Counted from the first letter of the stretch, positions 17,053 through 26,101 are shown. The stretch: DNA of 64,000 nucleotides from Rubrivivax benzoatilyticus JA2 = ATCC BAA-35 (GCF_000190375.1 NZ_AEWG01000063.1:1-64000); one strand, 5' to 3'. The notes: a model not told the origin generated them from the sequence alone. A program made the numbers and translations.

Positions 17053-17055
17053 ACT
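17050..17055 (+). promoter_or_regulatory. -10 element of the hisI-hisE transcript
   Basis: TAAACT overlaps the mutT stop codon and ends 6 nt before the hisI ATG at 17062. A start at the usual distance would give a leaderless mRNA. No Shine-Dalgarno is visible in the C-rich gap. Confidence 0.45.
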
Positions 17056-17061
17056 GCCCCC

Positions 17062-17451
17062 ATGGACTGGCTCGACAGCGTGAAGTGGGGCGACGACGGC
17101 CTGGTGCCGGCGATCGCCCAGGAAGCGACCACCGGCGACGTGCTGATGGTCGCGTGGATGAACCGCGAGGCCCTGGCCGAGACCGCGCGCCGCGGCGAGG
17201 CGGTCTACTGGAGCCGCTCGCGAAAGCGCCTGTGGCACAAGGGCGAGGAATCGGGCCATGTGCAGCAGGTGCACGAGCTGCGCCTGGACTGCGATGCCGA
17301 CGTGATCCTGATGAAAGTCACGCAAACCGGGCACGAACCGGGCATCGCCTGCCACACCGGTCGGCATAGCTGCTTCTTCCGGCGTTACGAGAACGGGGCC
17401 TGGCAGACGGTGGAGCCGGTGCTGAAGGACCCCGAGAGCATCTACAAATGA
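17062..17451 (+). CDS. hisI: phosphoribosyl-AMP cyclohydrolase
   Basis: HisI opens the purine ring of phosphoribosyl-AMP in histidine synthesis, using zinc. It has 129 residues. The conserved block is [17 protein letters not shown] followed by [11 protein letters not shown], holding the metal ligands. [18 protein letters not shown] is the family substrate-binding region. It overlaps hisE by 4 bp. The hisF gene that normally precedes hisI in this order is not adjacent; a mutT-like gene is there instead. Confidence 0.96.
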   Translation: MDWLDSVKWGDDGLVPAIAQEATTGDVLMVAWMNREALAETARRGEAVYWSRSRKRLWHKGEESGHVQQVHELRLDCDADVILMKVTQTGHEPGIACHTGRHSCFFRRYENGAWQTVEPVLKDPESIYK

Positions 17452-17825
17452 ACGAACCCGTTTCCGCGTCGCCGGCTGCCGGCGACGACACGCTGGCGCG
17501 GCTGGCCGACGTCATCGACTCGCGCCACGGCGGCGACCCCGACAAGAGCTATGTCGCGCGCCTGTTCCACAAGGGCACCGACGCGATCCTGAAGAAGGTC
17601 GGCGAGGAGGCCACCGAGGTCGTCATGGCGGCCAAGGACGGCGTGCCCGAGCGCCTGGTCGGCGAGGTGGCCGACCTGTGGTTCCACAGCCTGGTCGCGC
17701 TGTCGCACTTCGGGCTGCGGCCCGAGCAGGTGCTGGCGGAACTGCGGCGCCGCGAAGGACTCTCCGGACTGGAGGAGTTCGCGCTGCGCAAGGTGCGCCA
17801 GCGCGAGAGTTCCGAAGGAGGATGA
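17448..17825 (+). CDS. hisE: phosphoribosyl-ATP diphosphatase
   Basis: HisE removes pyrophosphate from phosphoribosyl-ATP, the second step of histidine synthesis. The 125-residue protein has the all-alpha MazG-like motifs: [32 protein letters not shown] and [18 protein letters not shown]. It is a separate gene from hisI, as in most betaproteobacteria, rather than a hisIE fusion. It overlaps both neighbours by ATGA, so hisI, hisE and the next gene are translationally coupled. Confidence 0.95.
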   Translation: MNEPVSASPAAGDDTLARLADVIDSRHGGDPDKSYVARLFHKGTDAILKKVGEEATEVVMAAKDGVPERLVGEVADLWFHSLVALSHFGLRPEQVLAELRRREGLSGLEEFALRKVRQRESSEGG

Positions 17826-18208
17826 CGATGACGAACGATGTCGTGGCCGCCGCCGAGCGCGAGGCCTCGCTGAAGACGCTGGGGCACGTGAGCTACCTGC
17901 TGCACGCGATCGTCGCGGTCAGCGCGGTCGTGCCCGGCATCCAGGCGAGCATCGTGCTGCTGCTGATCGCCTTCGTCATCGACCTCGTCAAGCGCGGCGA
18001 CGCGCTGGGCTCCTGGCAGGAGTCGCACTTCCGCTGGCGCATCCGCAGCGTGATCTTCGCCGGCCTGGCCTACCTGCTGACGATCCCGCTGTGGCTGCTG
18101 TTCGTCTTTCCGGGCTGGATCGCCTGGATGCTGATCTCGATCTGGTTCCTCTACCGCATCGTCCGCGGCTGGAGCGCCCTCAATTCCAACCAGGCCCTCC
18201 CGGCATGA
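17822..18208 (+). CDS. small membrane protein, DUF4870-like
   Basis: The 128-residue protein has about three hydrophobic segments (roughly 20-55, 75-95, 97-118). The middle motif [20 protein letters not shown] links the first and second helices and matches DUF4870-like proteins, whose function is unknown. The start is the ATG at 17822, preceded by GGAGG at the end of hisE. It overlaps hinT by 4 bp (ATGA). This position between hisE and hinT is common in Burkholderiales. Confidence 0.8.
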   Translation: MTMTNDVVAAAEREASLKTLGHVSYLLHAIVAVSAVVPGIQASIVLLLIAFVIDLVKRGDALGSWQESHFRWRIRSVIFAGLAYLLTIPLWLLFVFPGWIAWMLISIWFLYRIVRGWSALNSNQALPA

Positions 18209-18552
18209 AGCACGACCCGAACTGCATCTTCTGCAAGATCGCCGCCGGCCAGATCCCGGCGAAGAAGGTTTACGAGGACGACGAACTGCTCGTCTTCCAC
18301 GACATCAACCCCTGGGCGCCGGTGCACGTGCTGGTGATTCCCAAGGAACACGTCGCGACGCTGGCCGACACCGGCCCCGAGCACGAGGCGCTGCTCGGCC
18401 GCATGCTGGCGCTGGCGCCGAAGCTGATGCGCGAGCTGGGCGTGAGCAACGGCTTCCGGGTCGTCGTCAACAACGGGCCCGACGGCGGGCAGGAGGTCTA
18501 CCACCTGCACATGCACGTGATGGGCGGCCCGCGGCCCTGGGCCAAGGGCTGA
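18205..18552 (+). CDS. HIT family (HinT-like) hydrolase
   Basis: The 115-residue histidine-triad protein has the zinc-type N-terminus CIFCKIAAGQIPAKKVYEDD and the triad HLHMHVMGG near the C-terminus. HinT enzymes hydrolyse adenosine phosphoramidates and AMP-lysine adducts. It overlaps the preceding membrane protein gene by 4 bp and closes the hisI-hisE chain; tatA starts 70 bp later after a GC-rich hairpin. Confidence 0.93.
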   Translation: MKHDPNCIFCKIAAGQIPAKKVYEDDELLVFHDINPWAPVHVLVIPKEHVATLADTGPEHEALLGRMLALAPKLMRELGVSNGFRVVVNNGPDGGQEVYHLHMHVMGGPRPWAKG

Positions 18553-18556
18553 TCTC

Positions 18557-18580
18557 GCCGCCCCCCGGGGGGGCGCGGCG
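18557..18580. other. C/G-run hairpin between hinT and tatA
   Basis: C6 followed directly by G7, flanked by GCCG and GCGGC, can fold into a strong hairpin. There is no T-tract, so it is not a standard intrinsic terminator. It resembles the C/G-run cores near 4402-4437 and 41389-41404. Confidence 0.5.
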
Positions 18581-18589
18581 CACTCGCCA

Positions 18590-18595
18590 TAGAAT
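18590..18595 (+). promoter_or_regulatory. -10 element of the tatABC operon
   Basis: TAGAAT, 27 nt upstream of the tatA ATG and after the GC hairpin. A clear AAAGGAG ribosome-binding site follows (18609-18615). No -35 is recognised. Confidence 0.5.
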
Positions 18596-18622
18596 TTGCG
18601 GTTCCTCCAAAGGAGTTAAGAC

Positions 18623-18862
18623 ATGGGTTCCTTCAGCATCTGGCACTGGCTCATCGTGCTGCTGGTCGTGGTGTTGATCTTCGGCACGAAGAAGCTGAAG
18701 AACATCGGCGCCGACCTCGGCGGCGCGGTCAAGGGCTTCAAGGACGGCGTCAAGGGCGCCAACGAAGCCGAAGACACGCCGCCGGCGCCGCCGCAGCAGG
18801 TGACCACGGCCCAGCGCAACGACGCCAACACCGTCGACGTCGACGCCAAGACCAAGCACTGA
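18623..18862 (+). CDS. tatA: Sec-independent protein translocase subunit TatA
   Basis: TatA forms the export pore of the twin-arginine system. It has 79 residues: one N-terminal helix (about 5-21, [15 protein letters not shown]) followed by [20 protein letters not shown], the amphipathic helix, and a polar Pro/Asp-rich tail. The start is set by AAAGGAG 7 bp upstream. It is followed after 4 bp by tatB. Confidence 0.96.
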   Translation: MGSFSIWHWLIVLLVVVLIFGTKKLKNIGADLGGAVKGFKDGVKGANEAEDTPPAPPQQVTTAQRNDANTVDVDAKTKH

Positions 18863-18866
18863 TCCC

Positions 18867-19364
18867 GTGCTCGACTTCGGTTTCGACAAGATCGCGCTGA
18901 TCGGCGCGGTCGCGCTGATCGTCATCGGGCCCGAAAAGCTGCCCAAGGTGGCGCGCACGCTCGGACACCTGTTCGGCAAGGCGCAGCGCTACGTCGCCGA
19001 CGTCAAGGCCGAGGTCAACCGCTCGATCGAGCTCGACGAGCTGCGCAAGATGAAAGACCAGTTCCAGGACGCCGCGCGCGACGTCAGCCAGACGGTGCAG
19101 CGCGAGGTGCAGGCCGCCGGCAGCGCCGTCGAGTCCGAGTGGCGCGAGGCCGCCGACGCCTGGTCCGGCGGCTCGCCGGCCACGGCGACCGAGGCGCTGT
19201 CCACCCCGGTGCCCGAGTACCGGCCGCCGAAGAAGAACTGGCGCCTGAAGCGCGGTGCCACGCCGCTCTGGTACAAGCAGCGCCACGGCGTGCGCACCCG
19301 CGCGCAGTCCGGCGCGGCGCGTGTCGCGCGCTTCCGTCCGCCCGGTCTCGGGCCGCGTCGATGA
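18867..19364 (+). CDS. tatB: Sec-independent protein translocase subunit TatB
   Basis: TatB forms the substrate receptor with TatC. It begins at a GTG 4 bp after tatA. The 165-residue protein has the typical N-terminus [20 protein letters not shown], then [14 protein letters not shown] (family motif), a long charged amphipathic region to about 115, and a basic Arg-rich tail. The stop overlaps the tatC ATG (ATGA). Confidence 0.95.
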   Translation: MLDFGFDKIALIGAVALIVIGPEKLPKVARTLGHLFGKAQRYVADVKAEVNRSIELDELRKMKDQFQDAARDVSQTVQREVQAAGSAVESEWREAADAWSGGSPATATEALSTPVPEYRPPKKNWRLKRGATPLWYKQRHGVRTRAQSGAARVARFRPPGLGPRR

Positions 19365-20158
19365 GCGCGCCGGACCCCAAGGACGACGAACTCGCCGGCA
19401 CCGAAGCCCCGTTCGTCTCCCACCTGATCGAACTGCGCGACCGGCTGATCCGGGCGCTGATCGCGATCGGCATCGCCTTCGCCGTGCTCGCCCTGTGGCC
19501 CGGGCCCTCGGCGCTGTACGACCTGCTGGCCGCGCCGCTGGTCGCGCACCTGCCCAAGGGCGCGACGCTGATCGCCACCAACGTCATCTCGCCGATCCTG
19601 GTGCCGCTGAAGATCACGCTGATGGCGGCGCTGATGCTGGCGCTGCCGATCGTGCTCTACCAGGTCTGGGCCTTCGTGGCGCCGGGGCTGTATTCGCACG
19701 AGAAGAAGCTGGTGCTGCCGCTGGTGATCAGCAGCACCATCCTGTTCATCGTCGGCGTGGCCTTCTGCTACTTCATCGTCATCCCGGGGATGTCGAAGTT
19801 CATCCAGGCCTTCGCCCCGAGCGCGATCACCGCGGCACCGGACATCGAGGAGTACTTCGGCTTCGTGCTGACGCTGTTCCTGGTCTTCGGCGTCGCCTTC
19901 GAGGTGCCGGTGGCGGTGGTCGTGCTGGCGCGCATCGGCATCGTCACGATCGCCCAGTTGCGCAAGGCGCGCGGCTACTTCATCGTCGGCGCGTTCATCG
20001 TCGCCGCGGTCGTGACGCCGCCGGACGTGATCTCGCAGCTGGCGCTGGCGATCCCGATGATCCTGCTCTACGAGGCCGGCATCATCGCCGCGCAGCTCTT
20101 CATCCGGCACACCAAGGCGCCCGAGGAAGCGGCCGACGGCAGCCAGAAGCCGGGCTGA
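19361..20158 (+). CDS. tatC: Sec-independent protein translocase subunit TatC
   Basis: TatC is the six-helix membrane subunit that recognises the twin-arginine signal. It has 265 residues, the normal length. The cytoplasmic N-terminal motif [14 protein letters not shown], the periplasmic [12 protein letters not shown], the loop [16 protein letters not shown] and [20 protein letters not shown] are all characteristic. A likely client in this window is the Rieske protein PetA, which begins with a twin-Arg segment. Confidence 0.97.
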   Translation: MSAPDPKDDELAGTEAPFVSHLIELRDRLIRALIAIGIAFAVLALWPGPSALYDLLAAPLVAHLPKGATLIATNVISPILVPLKITLMAALMLALPIVLYQVWAFVAPGLYSHEKKLVLPLVISSTILFIVGVAFCYFIVIPGMSKFIQAFAPSAITAAPDIEEYFGFVLTLFLVFGVAFEVPVAVVVLARIGIVTIAQLRKARGYFIVGAFIVAAVVTPPDVISQLALAIPMILLYEAGIIAAQLFIRHTKAPEEAADGSQKPG

Positions 20159-20171
20159 GCCCGGCCGGGCT

Positions 20172-21341
20172 TCAGCGCGGCACCCGGCGCATCGCCGCCG
20201 GGCGTTCGCCGATCACCAGCCGCACCTCGAGCCCGCGCTCCCCGCGCTGCACCGCGATCAGCGCCTCCGAGCGCGGCCGCAGCGCCGCCACCGCCGACAT
20301 CAGCTCGGTCGTGTTGCCCACCGCGGTGTCGCCGATGCGGGTGACGACGTCGCCCGGGCGCAGGCCGCCGCGGCTGGCCGGCCCGTCCTGCAGCACGCCG
20401 GTGATCAGCACGCCGTTGTTCACCGGCAGGCCCAGGCTCCTGGCGATCTCGGGCGTCAGGTCGCGCGGCTCGACGCCGATCCAGCCGCGCGTGACGCGGC
20501 CCTCGCTGACGATGGCCTCCATCACCTGGCGCGCGATGTCCACGGGGATCGCGAAGCCGATGCCCATGCTGCCGCCGCTGCGCGAGAAGATCGCGGTGTT
20601 GATGCCGACGAGGTTGCCGGCCGCGTCGACCAGCGCGCCGCCGGAATTGCCGGGGTTGATCGCGGCGTCGGTCTGGATGAAGTTCTCGAAGGTCGACAGG
20701 CCGAGCTGGTTGCGCCCCAGCGCGCTGACGATGCCGGCGGTGACGGTCTGGCCGACGTTGAACGGGTTGCCGATGGCCAGCACGACGTCGCCGACCTGCA
20801 GCGAGGGCGCGTCGCCGAAGGCGATGATCGGCAGCTTGTCGAGCTCGATCTTCAGCACCGCGAGGTCGGTCTCGGGGTCGGCGCCGATGACACGCGCACG
20901 CACCTGGCGGCCGTCGACGAGCTGGACCTCGATCTCGTCGGCGCCTTCGATGACGTGGTTGTTCGTCAGCAGGTAGCCCTCGGGCGAGGCGATGACGCCC
21001 GAGCCCAGGCCGGTCTGCGCCTGCGGGCGCGCCGCCTCGTCGCCGAAGAAGAAGCGAAAGCGCGGGTCGTCGGCGTGCGGGCTGCGCCGCGCCATCTTGG
21101 TCGCGACGATGCTGACGACGGCCGGCGTGGCGCGCCGCGCCGCGGCGCTGTAGCCGCCGGCGTGCAGCCCGGCGGCGGCCGAGGCCGCGCTCAGCGGCGC
21201 CGGGGCCTGCAGGATCGTCGCGCCCGGCTGGACCGGGCCGCCGCGCGGCAGCCAGTCGGGCTTGAGCGTCTCGACGACGAAGAGTCCGCCCAGCGCGACG
21301 GTGACCGCCTGCGAGAATACGAGCCAGGTTCTGCGCAACAT
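20172..21341 (-). CDS. DegS/HtrA-type periplasmic serine protease (S1C)
   Basis: The protein has 389 residues from the ATG at 21341. It has one N-terminal membrane anchor (about 5-22), no cleavage site, a trypsin-like domain with His129 (LTNNHVI), Asp159 (ETDLAVL) and Ser233 (NPGNSGGAL), and one PDZ domain (about 285-375). A single PDZ and an uncleaved anchor fit DegS/AlgW, the envelope-stress protease that cuts anti-sigma factors, better than two-PDZ DegP. No rpoE or rseA is in the window. The start codon overlaps that of the divergent Nif3-like gene. An in-frame ATG at 21398 would lie inside that gene. Confidence 0.9.
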   Translation of the reverse strand: MLRRTWLVFSQAVTVALGGLFVVETLKPDWLPRGGPVQPGATILQAPAPLSAASAAAGLHAGGYSAAARRATPAVVSIVATKMARRSPHADDPRFRFFFGDEAARPQAQTGLGSGVIASPEGYLLTNNHVIEGADEIEVQLVDGRQVRARVIGADPETDLAVLKIELDKLPIIAFGDAPSLQVGDVVLAIGNPFNVGQTVTAGIVSALGRNQLGLSTFENFIQTDAAINPGNSGGALVDAAGNLVGINTAIFSRSGGSMGIGFAIPVDIARQVMEAIVSEGRVTRGWIGVEPRDLTPEIARSLGLPVNNGVLITGVLQDGPASRGGLRPGDVVTRIGDTAVGNTTELMSAVAALRPRSEALIAVQRGERGLEVRLVIGERPAAMRRVPR

Positions 21342-22113
21342 GGACGAGAAGGAGACGGCGCCGGTGGCCGAGCTGAAAGAGATCGACGCCTTCCTCAAAG
21401 GGCTGCTGAAACCCGAGGCGTTCCGGGATTATGGGCCGAACGGCCTGCAGGTCGAGGGCCGTGCCGAGGTGCGGCGCATCGTCTCGGGCGTCACCGCCAG
21501 CCGCGAGTTCATCGACGCCGGCATCGCCGCCGGCGCCGACCTGCTGTTCGTGCACCACGGGCTGTTCTGGCGCGGCCAGGACGGGCGGCTGACCGGCTGG
21601 CTGGGCGAGCGCGTGCGCCGGCTGATGAAACACGACCTGAGCCTCGTCGCCTACCACCTGCCGCTGGACGCCCACGCCGAGCTCGGCAACAACGCCCAGC
21701 TCGGCCTGCGCCTGGGCCTCGCGGCCGACGCCCGTTTCGGCGAGCAGGACATCGGCTTCATCGGCCCGGCCGCCGGCATCGCCGATGCCTCGGCGCTGGC
21801 GGCGCGTGTCGAGCAGGCGCTCTCGCGAGAGCCGCTGCTGCTGCCCGGCGACGGCCGGCCGCTGCGGCGCATCGCCTGGTGCAGCGGTGGCGCCCAGGGC
21901 CACTTCGAGGCCGCGATCGCCGCCGGCGCCGACGCCTTCCTGAGCGGCGAGGTCTCGGAGCAGCAGGCCCACCTGGCGCACGAGACCGGCGTCGCCTTCC
22001 TGGCCTGCGGCCACCACGCCACCGAACGCTACGGCGCGCCGGCCGCCGCCGCCGCGGTGGCGGCGCACTTCGGCCTGGAACACCGCTTCATCGAGATCGA
22101 CAACCCGGTATGA
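21340..22113 (+). CDS. Nif3-like dinuclear metal centre hexameric protein
   Basis: A 257-residue NIF3/YbgI family protein. The metal ligands are visible in FVHHGLFW and VAYHLPLDAH, and near the C-terminus in FLACGHHATERYG. The motif FRDYGPNGLQVEG near the start is typical. E. coli YbgI forms a toroidal hexamer with a di-metal site; its substrate is unsettled. The start at 21340 gives MDEKETAPVAELKEID. A GTG at 21364 would be an alternative and would remove the overlap with the degS start. The stop overlaps pdxA by 4 bp. Confidence 0.9.
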   Translation: MDEKETAPVAELKEIDAFLKGLLKPEAFRDYGPNGLQVEGRAEVRRIVSGVTASREFIDAGIAAGADLLFVHHGLFWRGQDGRLTGWLGERVRRLMKHDLSLVAYHLPLDAHAELGNNAQLGLRLGLAADARFGEQDIGFIGPAAGIADASALAARVEQALSREPLLLPGDGRPLRRIAWCSGGAQGHFEAAIAAGADAFLSGEVSEQQAHLAHETGVAFLACGHHATERYGAPAAAAAVAAHFGLEHRFIEIDNPV

Positions 22114-23102
22114 ACACGCCGCTGCTGATCACGATGGGCGACGCCGCCGGCGTCGGGCCGGAGATCGTCGCCGCGGCCTTCCGCCGGGGCGAGGCCGACG
22201 GCTGCGTCGTCGTCGGCGACCCGGCGGTGCTGCGCCGTGCCGGCGCCGGCATGGTCGCGGTGATCGACTCGCCGGCCGATCTCGCGGAGGTGCCGCCGGG
22301 ATGCCTGCCGGTGCTGGTGCCGCCCGCGCTGCCCGAAGGCCTGGCGGCGCTGCCCTGGGGCCGTGTCGACGCCCGTGCCGGGGCGGCGGCGGCGGCCTGC
22401 ATCGAGGAGGCGGTGCGCCGGGTGCGTGCCGGCGAGGCTTCGGCCCTGGTCACCGCGCCGATCCACAAGGAGGCGCTGGCGGCCGCCGGCGTGCCGTTCC
22501 CGGGCCACACCGAGATGCTGCAGGCCCTGGCCGCCGACGGCGGCGAGCTGCCGCCGGTGCGCATGATGCTGGCCAACGAGGAGCTGCGTGTGGTGCTGGT
22601 GACGATCCACGTCGCGCTGCGCCAGGCGATCGAGCTCGTCACCCACGACGCCGTGCTGCGCACGCTGCGCATCGCGCATGCGGCCGCCGCCGCCTGGGGG
22701 CAGCGCGCGCCGCGCATCGCGGTGGCCGGGCTGAACCCGCATGCCGGCGAGGGCGGGCTGTTCGGGCGCGAGGAGATCGAGATCATCGCCCCGGCCATCG
22801 AGGCCGCACGCGCCGAAGGCATCGACGCGCAGGGCCCGTTCCCGCCCGACACGGTGTTCATGCGCGCGCGCCGCGGCGCCTTCGACCTGGTCGTCGCGAT
22901 GACCCACGACCACGGCCTGATCCCGGTGAAGTACCTGGGTGTCGAGCACGGCGTCAACGTGACGCTGGGCCTGCCCTTCGTGCGCACCAGCCCCGACCAC
23001 GGCACCGCGTTCGACATCGCGGGGCAGGGCCGGGCCGACCCGGCCAGCCTCGTGGCGGCGATCCGCTGGGCGCGTGCGGCGCTGGCCGCGCGCGGCGGCT
23101 GA
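22110..23102 (+). CDS. pdxA: 4-hydroxythreonine-4-phosphate dehydrogenase
   Basis: PdxA oxidises 4-phosphohydroxy-threonine in pyridoxal phosphate synthesis. It has 330 residues, the usual length. Recognisable blocks are ITMGDAAGVGPEIV, ALVTAPIHKEAL (substrate), PFPGHTEML (metal His), AVAGLNPHAGEGGLFG, FDLVVAMTHDHGLIPVKYLG and VRTSPDHGTAFDIAG. It is coupled to the Nif3-like gene rather than to ksgA/surA as in enterobacteria. The stop lies 1 bp from the stop of the convergent DUF1631 gene. Confidence 0.95.
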   Translation: MNTPLLITMGDAAGVGPEIVAAAFRRGEADGCVVVGDPAVLRRAGAGMVAVIDSPADLAEVPPGCLPVLVPPALPEGLAALPWGRVDARAGAAAAACIEEAVRRVRAGEASALVTAPIHKEALAAAGVPFPGHTEMLQALAADGGELPPVRMMLANEELRVVLVTIHVALRQAIELVTHDAVLRTLRIAHAAAAAWGQRAPRIAVAGLNPHAGEGGLFGREEIEIIAPAIEAARAEGIDAQGPFPPDTVFMRARRGAFDLVVAMTHDHGLIPVKYLGVEHGVNVTLGLPFVRTSPDHGTAFDIAGQGRADPASLVAAIRWARAALAARGG

Positions 23103-23103
23103 C

Positions 23104-25431
23104 TCAGGCGCCGCCGCCGACGCCGGCGAGCTGGCGCCGCGCGCGCGCCGTGGCGCGTTCGAGCAGGTAGGCGTTCTCGAAGGCGCGCAGCCGCCCGGTC
23201 TCGCACAGCCGCACCAGCATGCGGTGGGTCAGCGAGATCGTCTCCTTGTGGCGCGAGCCGTGGTGGAAGACGAAGAACGTGCGCCCGGCGCTGACGTGCA
23301 CCAGCCGCACCTTCTGCCAGGCATCGGCGATGTGCATGCGGTAGGCGAAGCCGACCTGCACGTGCTCGGCCAGCGCGCGGCCCTCGGTCGGCTCGACCGG
23401 CTCCGACGGCAGCGGCAGGCCGCCGATCGCGGTGTCGGCGGCGCTGACCGGCGCGTCCTCGCCGACGACGATGTCGATCTGCCCGTCCCAGTCGACCTGG
23501 CTCTCGTCGACCAGGCCCACGCGGGCGGCTTCCTCGGGGCTGAAGCGCGGCTCGGCGATGACGTCGTCGAGCACCGGCAGGTTGGCCGGCGCGCCGCGCA
23601 GCTCCTCGGGTGTCGGCAGCGGGCGCTGCAGCGCGCCTTCGACCTCGCGCGCGAGCAGGTTGAAGTCCAGCGGCCGCAGCGGCGTGGCCTTCAGCGACTC
23701 GGCATGCGCCGGCAGCAGGCGGCCGAAGAACTCGCGCCGCGAGGCTTCGGGCCAGCCGATCAGGTCCAGCCCTTCGCCCAGCTCCTTCATCAGCTTGGGC
23801 AGCTCGGCGAGGAAGGTCTTGCGCTGCGCCGACGAGGTCTTGGCCTGCACGCTCATGAAGAGCTCGCGGCCGACCTGGCGCAGCTGGCGCACCGACTCGG
23901 CCTCGGCGCCGTCGCGTGCGCTGGCGGCGACGACGACCTGGCTCCAGACCTGGCTGATGAAGTCGCGCAGGAACGGCGGCGCCGACAGGTCCTTCAGCTC
24001 GCCGTGCAGCTGCTGGGCGTAGAGCTGGCGCAGGCGCAGCTCGTCTTCCTTGGCGGCGAGCAGATCGGCGGCACCCTGCTCGCCGGCCTCGGCGCGGCCC
24101 TGTTCGGCGACGAAGGCCTCCAGCGCGGCGAGCTTGCTCTGGTAGACCTCGAGCTGGTCGAAGTCGCCTTCGACGACCTCGTCGACGAGGCCGCGGATGC
24201 GCGCCAGCACACGCTGCGCGCCGTCGTCGCCGATGTCGTCGAAACCCGCGCCCAGCGAGGCGATGCGGTTGACGAAGCGGCGCACCGGATGGCGCCGCGA
24301 CGAGAAGAAGCTCGGGTCGCCGAGAGCGGCACGCAGCACCGGCAGCTGCAGCCGCGCGATCTGGCGCGCGACCTGCGGCGGCACCTTCGGGTCCGACAGG
24401 ATCTGGTCGAACAGGCTGCCGATGACGTCGATGACCATCAGGTCCAGCGACCCGGCGGCGGCCTGGCGCAGCTCTTCGCGGTGGACGTGGATCAGGTTGG
24501 GCAGTGCGGCGCCGCTGGCGCCGGCGTCGGCGGGCTCGCCGATGGCCGCGGCCTCGGCGTAGGCGATGCGGCGCATCAGCGCCATCATCGCCGGGTCGAC
24601 CTCGCCCAGCGGCGTGCCGCGGCCGGCCGCGGCGCCGCCGGAACGTGTGCTCGGCGCGAAGTGGCTGGCGCCGGCGCGGCGGCTGCTCCAGCGGCTGTCG
24701 GCGTCCGGGGAGAAGGCCGCGCGCTCGGACTCGGTGCCGCGCTCCGAGGCGCCGAAGCCGGTGCTCGGCGCGCCGCTGCGCGAGTCGGCGTTGCGCACCG
24801 TCAGCCCCGCGGGCTGGATGCCGGCACGGCGCAGGTCGGAGACGATCTCGGCATAGGCCGTGCGCAGCAGCGTCGCCAGCGAGCGCGCCATCTCCTTGGC
24901 CAGCGCGGCGCGCACCTCGGGGCGTTCGGAGACGGTCTCGATGGCCTGGTACATCGCGTGGCCGACGATCTCGGGGCGCAGCGGGTTGCGCGGCTCGCGG
25001 TCGCCGCGGGCGCCCTCGAGCAGCGCGCCGACGTAGGCGCCGAGTTCACGCAGTTCCCACTCGCAGGCGTGCGCGGTCTCCAGGCCGAAACGTTCCGCGG
25101 CGACCTCGATCTCGAGCTCGCGGTCCTCGACGAGGCGCAGCGACTCCCAGCTCGCGCTCTGCGTCGAGTCCTCGCTCGCGCGCGGCGCGACCTCGCGCAG
25201 CACGCGCCGGTCGAACTCCTCGTTGAACGCCAGCGCGAAGACGGCGGACTTGCGGTTGAGCTCGAACTGCGCGCCCAGCAGGCCGTCGCGCTGGAAGGCG
25301 TTGTTCGACGCGAGCGCGGCGAGCCCCAGGCTCTCGATGGTGCGCTCGGTGGCCTGCCGCGCCGCCAGCTTGACGCGCTGGACGGCGGCTTCGAGCGGGG
25401 CGGGCAGGCGGTGGACGGGGTGGGGATTCAT
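23104..25431 (-). CDS. DUF1631 family protein
   Basis: A 775-residue protein. It matches the DUF1631 family of proteobacteria, sometimes mislabelled thymidine phosphorylase. Features include an N-terminal helical region (NNAFQRDGLLGAQFELNRKS), a Ser/Arg-rich low-complexity linker at about 205-260, the conserved LPVLRAALGDPSFFSSRRHP and HPVRRFVNRIASLG, and a C-terminal part (about 680-775) with VQVGFAYRMHIADAWQKVRL that looks PilZ-like. A c-di-GMP link is possible, but the usual RxxxR motif is not clear. The start is the ATG at 25431. It is convergent with pdxA, 1 bp apart. Confidence 0.85.
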   Translation of the reverse strand: MNPHPVHRLPAPLEAAVQRVKLAARQATERTIESLGLAALASNNAFQRDGLLGAQFELNRKSAVFALAFNEEFDRRVLREVAPRASEDSTQSASWESLRLVEDRELEIEVAAERFGLETAHACEWELRELGAYVGALLEGARGDREPRNPLRPEIVGHAMYQAIETVSERPEVRAALAKEMARSLATLLRTAYAEIVSDLRRAGIQPAGLTVRNADSRSGAPSTGFGASERGTESERAAFSPDADSRWSSRRAGASHFAPSTRSGGAAAGRGTPLGEVDPAMMALMRRIAYAEAAAIGEPADAGASGAALPNLIHVHREELRQAAAGSLDLMVIDVIGSLFDQILSDPKVPPQVARQIARLQLPVLRAALGDPSFFSSRRHPVRRFVNRIASLGAGFDDIGDDGAQRVLARIRGLVDEVVEGDFDQLEVYQSKLAALEAFVAEQGRAEAGEQGAADLLAAKEDELRLRQLYAQQLHGELKDLSAPPFLRDFISQVWSQVVVAASARDGAEAESVRQLRQVGRELFMSVQAKTSSAQRKTFLAELPKLMKELGEGLDLIGWPEASRREFFGRLLPAHAESLKATPLRPLDFNLLAREVEGALQRPLPTPEELRGAPANLPVLDDVIAEPRFSPEEAARVGLVDESQVDWDGQIDIVVGEDAPVSAADTAIGGLPLPSEPVEPTEGRALAEHVQVGFAYRMHIADAWQKVRLVHVSAGRTFFVFHHGSRHKETISLTHRMLVRLCETGRLRAFENAYLLERATARARRQLAGVGGGA

Positions 25432-25484
25432 GCGCGCGACGAGAGTCCCCAAGTATGCGGCAACTGCCGCATCCCTCTCCCGGA

Positions 25485-25910
25485 TTACGCCTTGCGGGCG
25501 AGCGCGTCGCGGATCTCGCGCAGCAGCAGCACGTCCTCGGGCGTCGGCGCGGGGGCCGGGGGCGGCGGCGGCGGTGCGTTGCGCTTGATGCGGTTGATCT
25601 GCTTGACCATCACGAAGATGATGAAGGCGAGGATCACGAAGTTGACGGACACCGTGATGAAGCTGCCGTAGGCGAACACGGCGCCGCCCTTCTTGGCCTC
25701 GGCCAGCGTCGTGGCGGCCTGTCCGGCCAGCGGGATGAAGTAGTTGCTGAAGTCCAGCCCGCCGAAGACCTTGCCCACGAGCGGCATGATGACGTCGCCC
25801 ACCAGCGACTCGACGATCTTGCCGAACGCGCCGCCGATGATCACGCCAACGGCGAGGTCGACGACGTTGCCCTTGGTGGCGAACTCCTTGAATTCCGATG
25901 CGAAGCTCAT
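25485..25910 (-). CDS. mscL: large-conductance mechanosensitive channel
   Basis: MscL opens under membrane tension to release solutes on hypo-osmotic shock. The 141-residue protein has the N-terminal amphipathic segment [20 protein letters not shown], pore helix [19 protein letters not shown], periplasmic loop, second helix ([18 protein letters not shown]) and a Pro-rich linker before the C-terminal helical bundle [13 protein letters not shown]. The start is the ATG at 25910 with AGGAGG upstream. It lies divergent from petA, about 190 bp away. Confidence 0.96.
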   Translation of the reverse strand: MSFASEFKEFATKGNVVDLAVGVIIGGAFGKIVESLVGDVIMPLVGKVFGGLDFSNYFIPLAGQAATTLAEAKKGGAVFAYGSFITVSVNFVILAFIIFVMVKQINRIKRNAPPPPPPAPAPTPEDVLLLREIRDALARKA

Positions 25911-26047
25911 GCGAGCCCCCTCCTGCTTGTCGTTGAAGTGGTCCGGCCCTCGGTCGCGAAGGTCTTTCGGGGCCCCGGGCACGGTAGGTCGGGGCCTTGG
26001 CCTCGTCAAGCACGCCGGTGAGCGGCGGATGTCCCTTCGGCGTCGGT

Positions 26048-26053
26048 TAGAAT
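26048..26053 (+). promoter_or_regulatory. -10 element of the petABC operon
   Basis: TAGAAT, 48 nt upstream of the petA ATG at 26102. The -35 is not evident. The 190 bp gap to mscL probably holds both divergent promoters. Confidence 0.45.
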
Positions 26054-26101
26054 CACGGGTTGACCCGAATCCCCCCTCCCGAGCAACACCCGAGGACATC
26101 C

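Noticed and set aside
22000-22200. Pyridoxal- or thiamine-type riboswitch before pdxA
   Set aside because: pdxA overlaps the Nif3-like gene by 4 bp, so there is no leader, and no conserved riboswitch core was seen.
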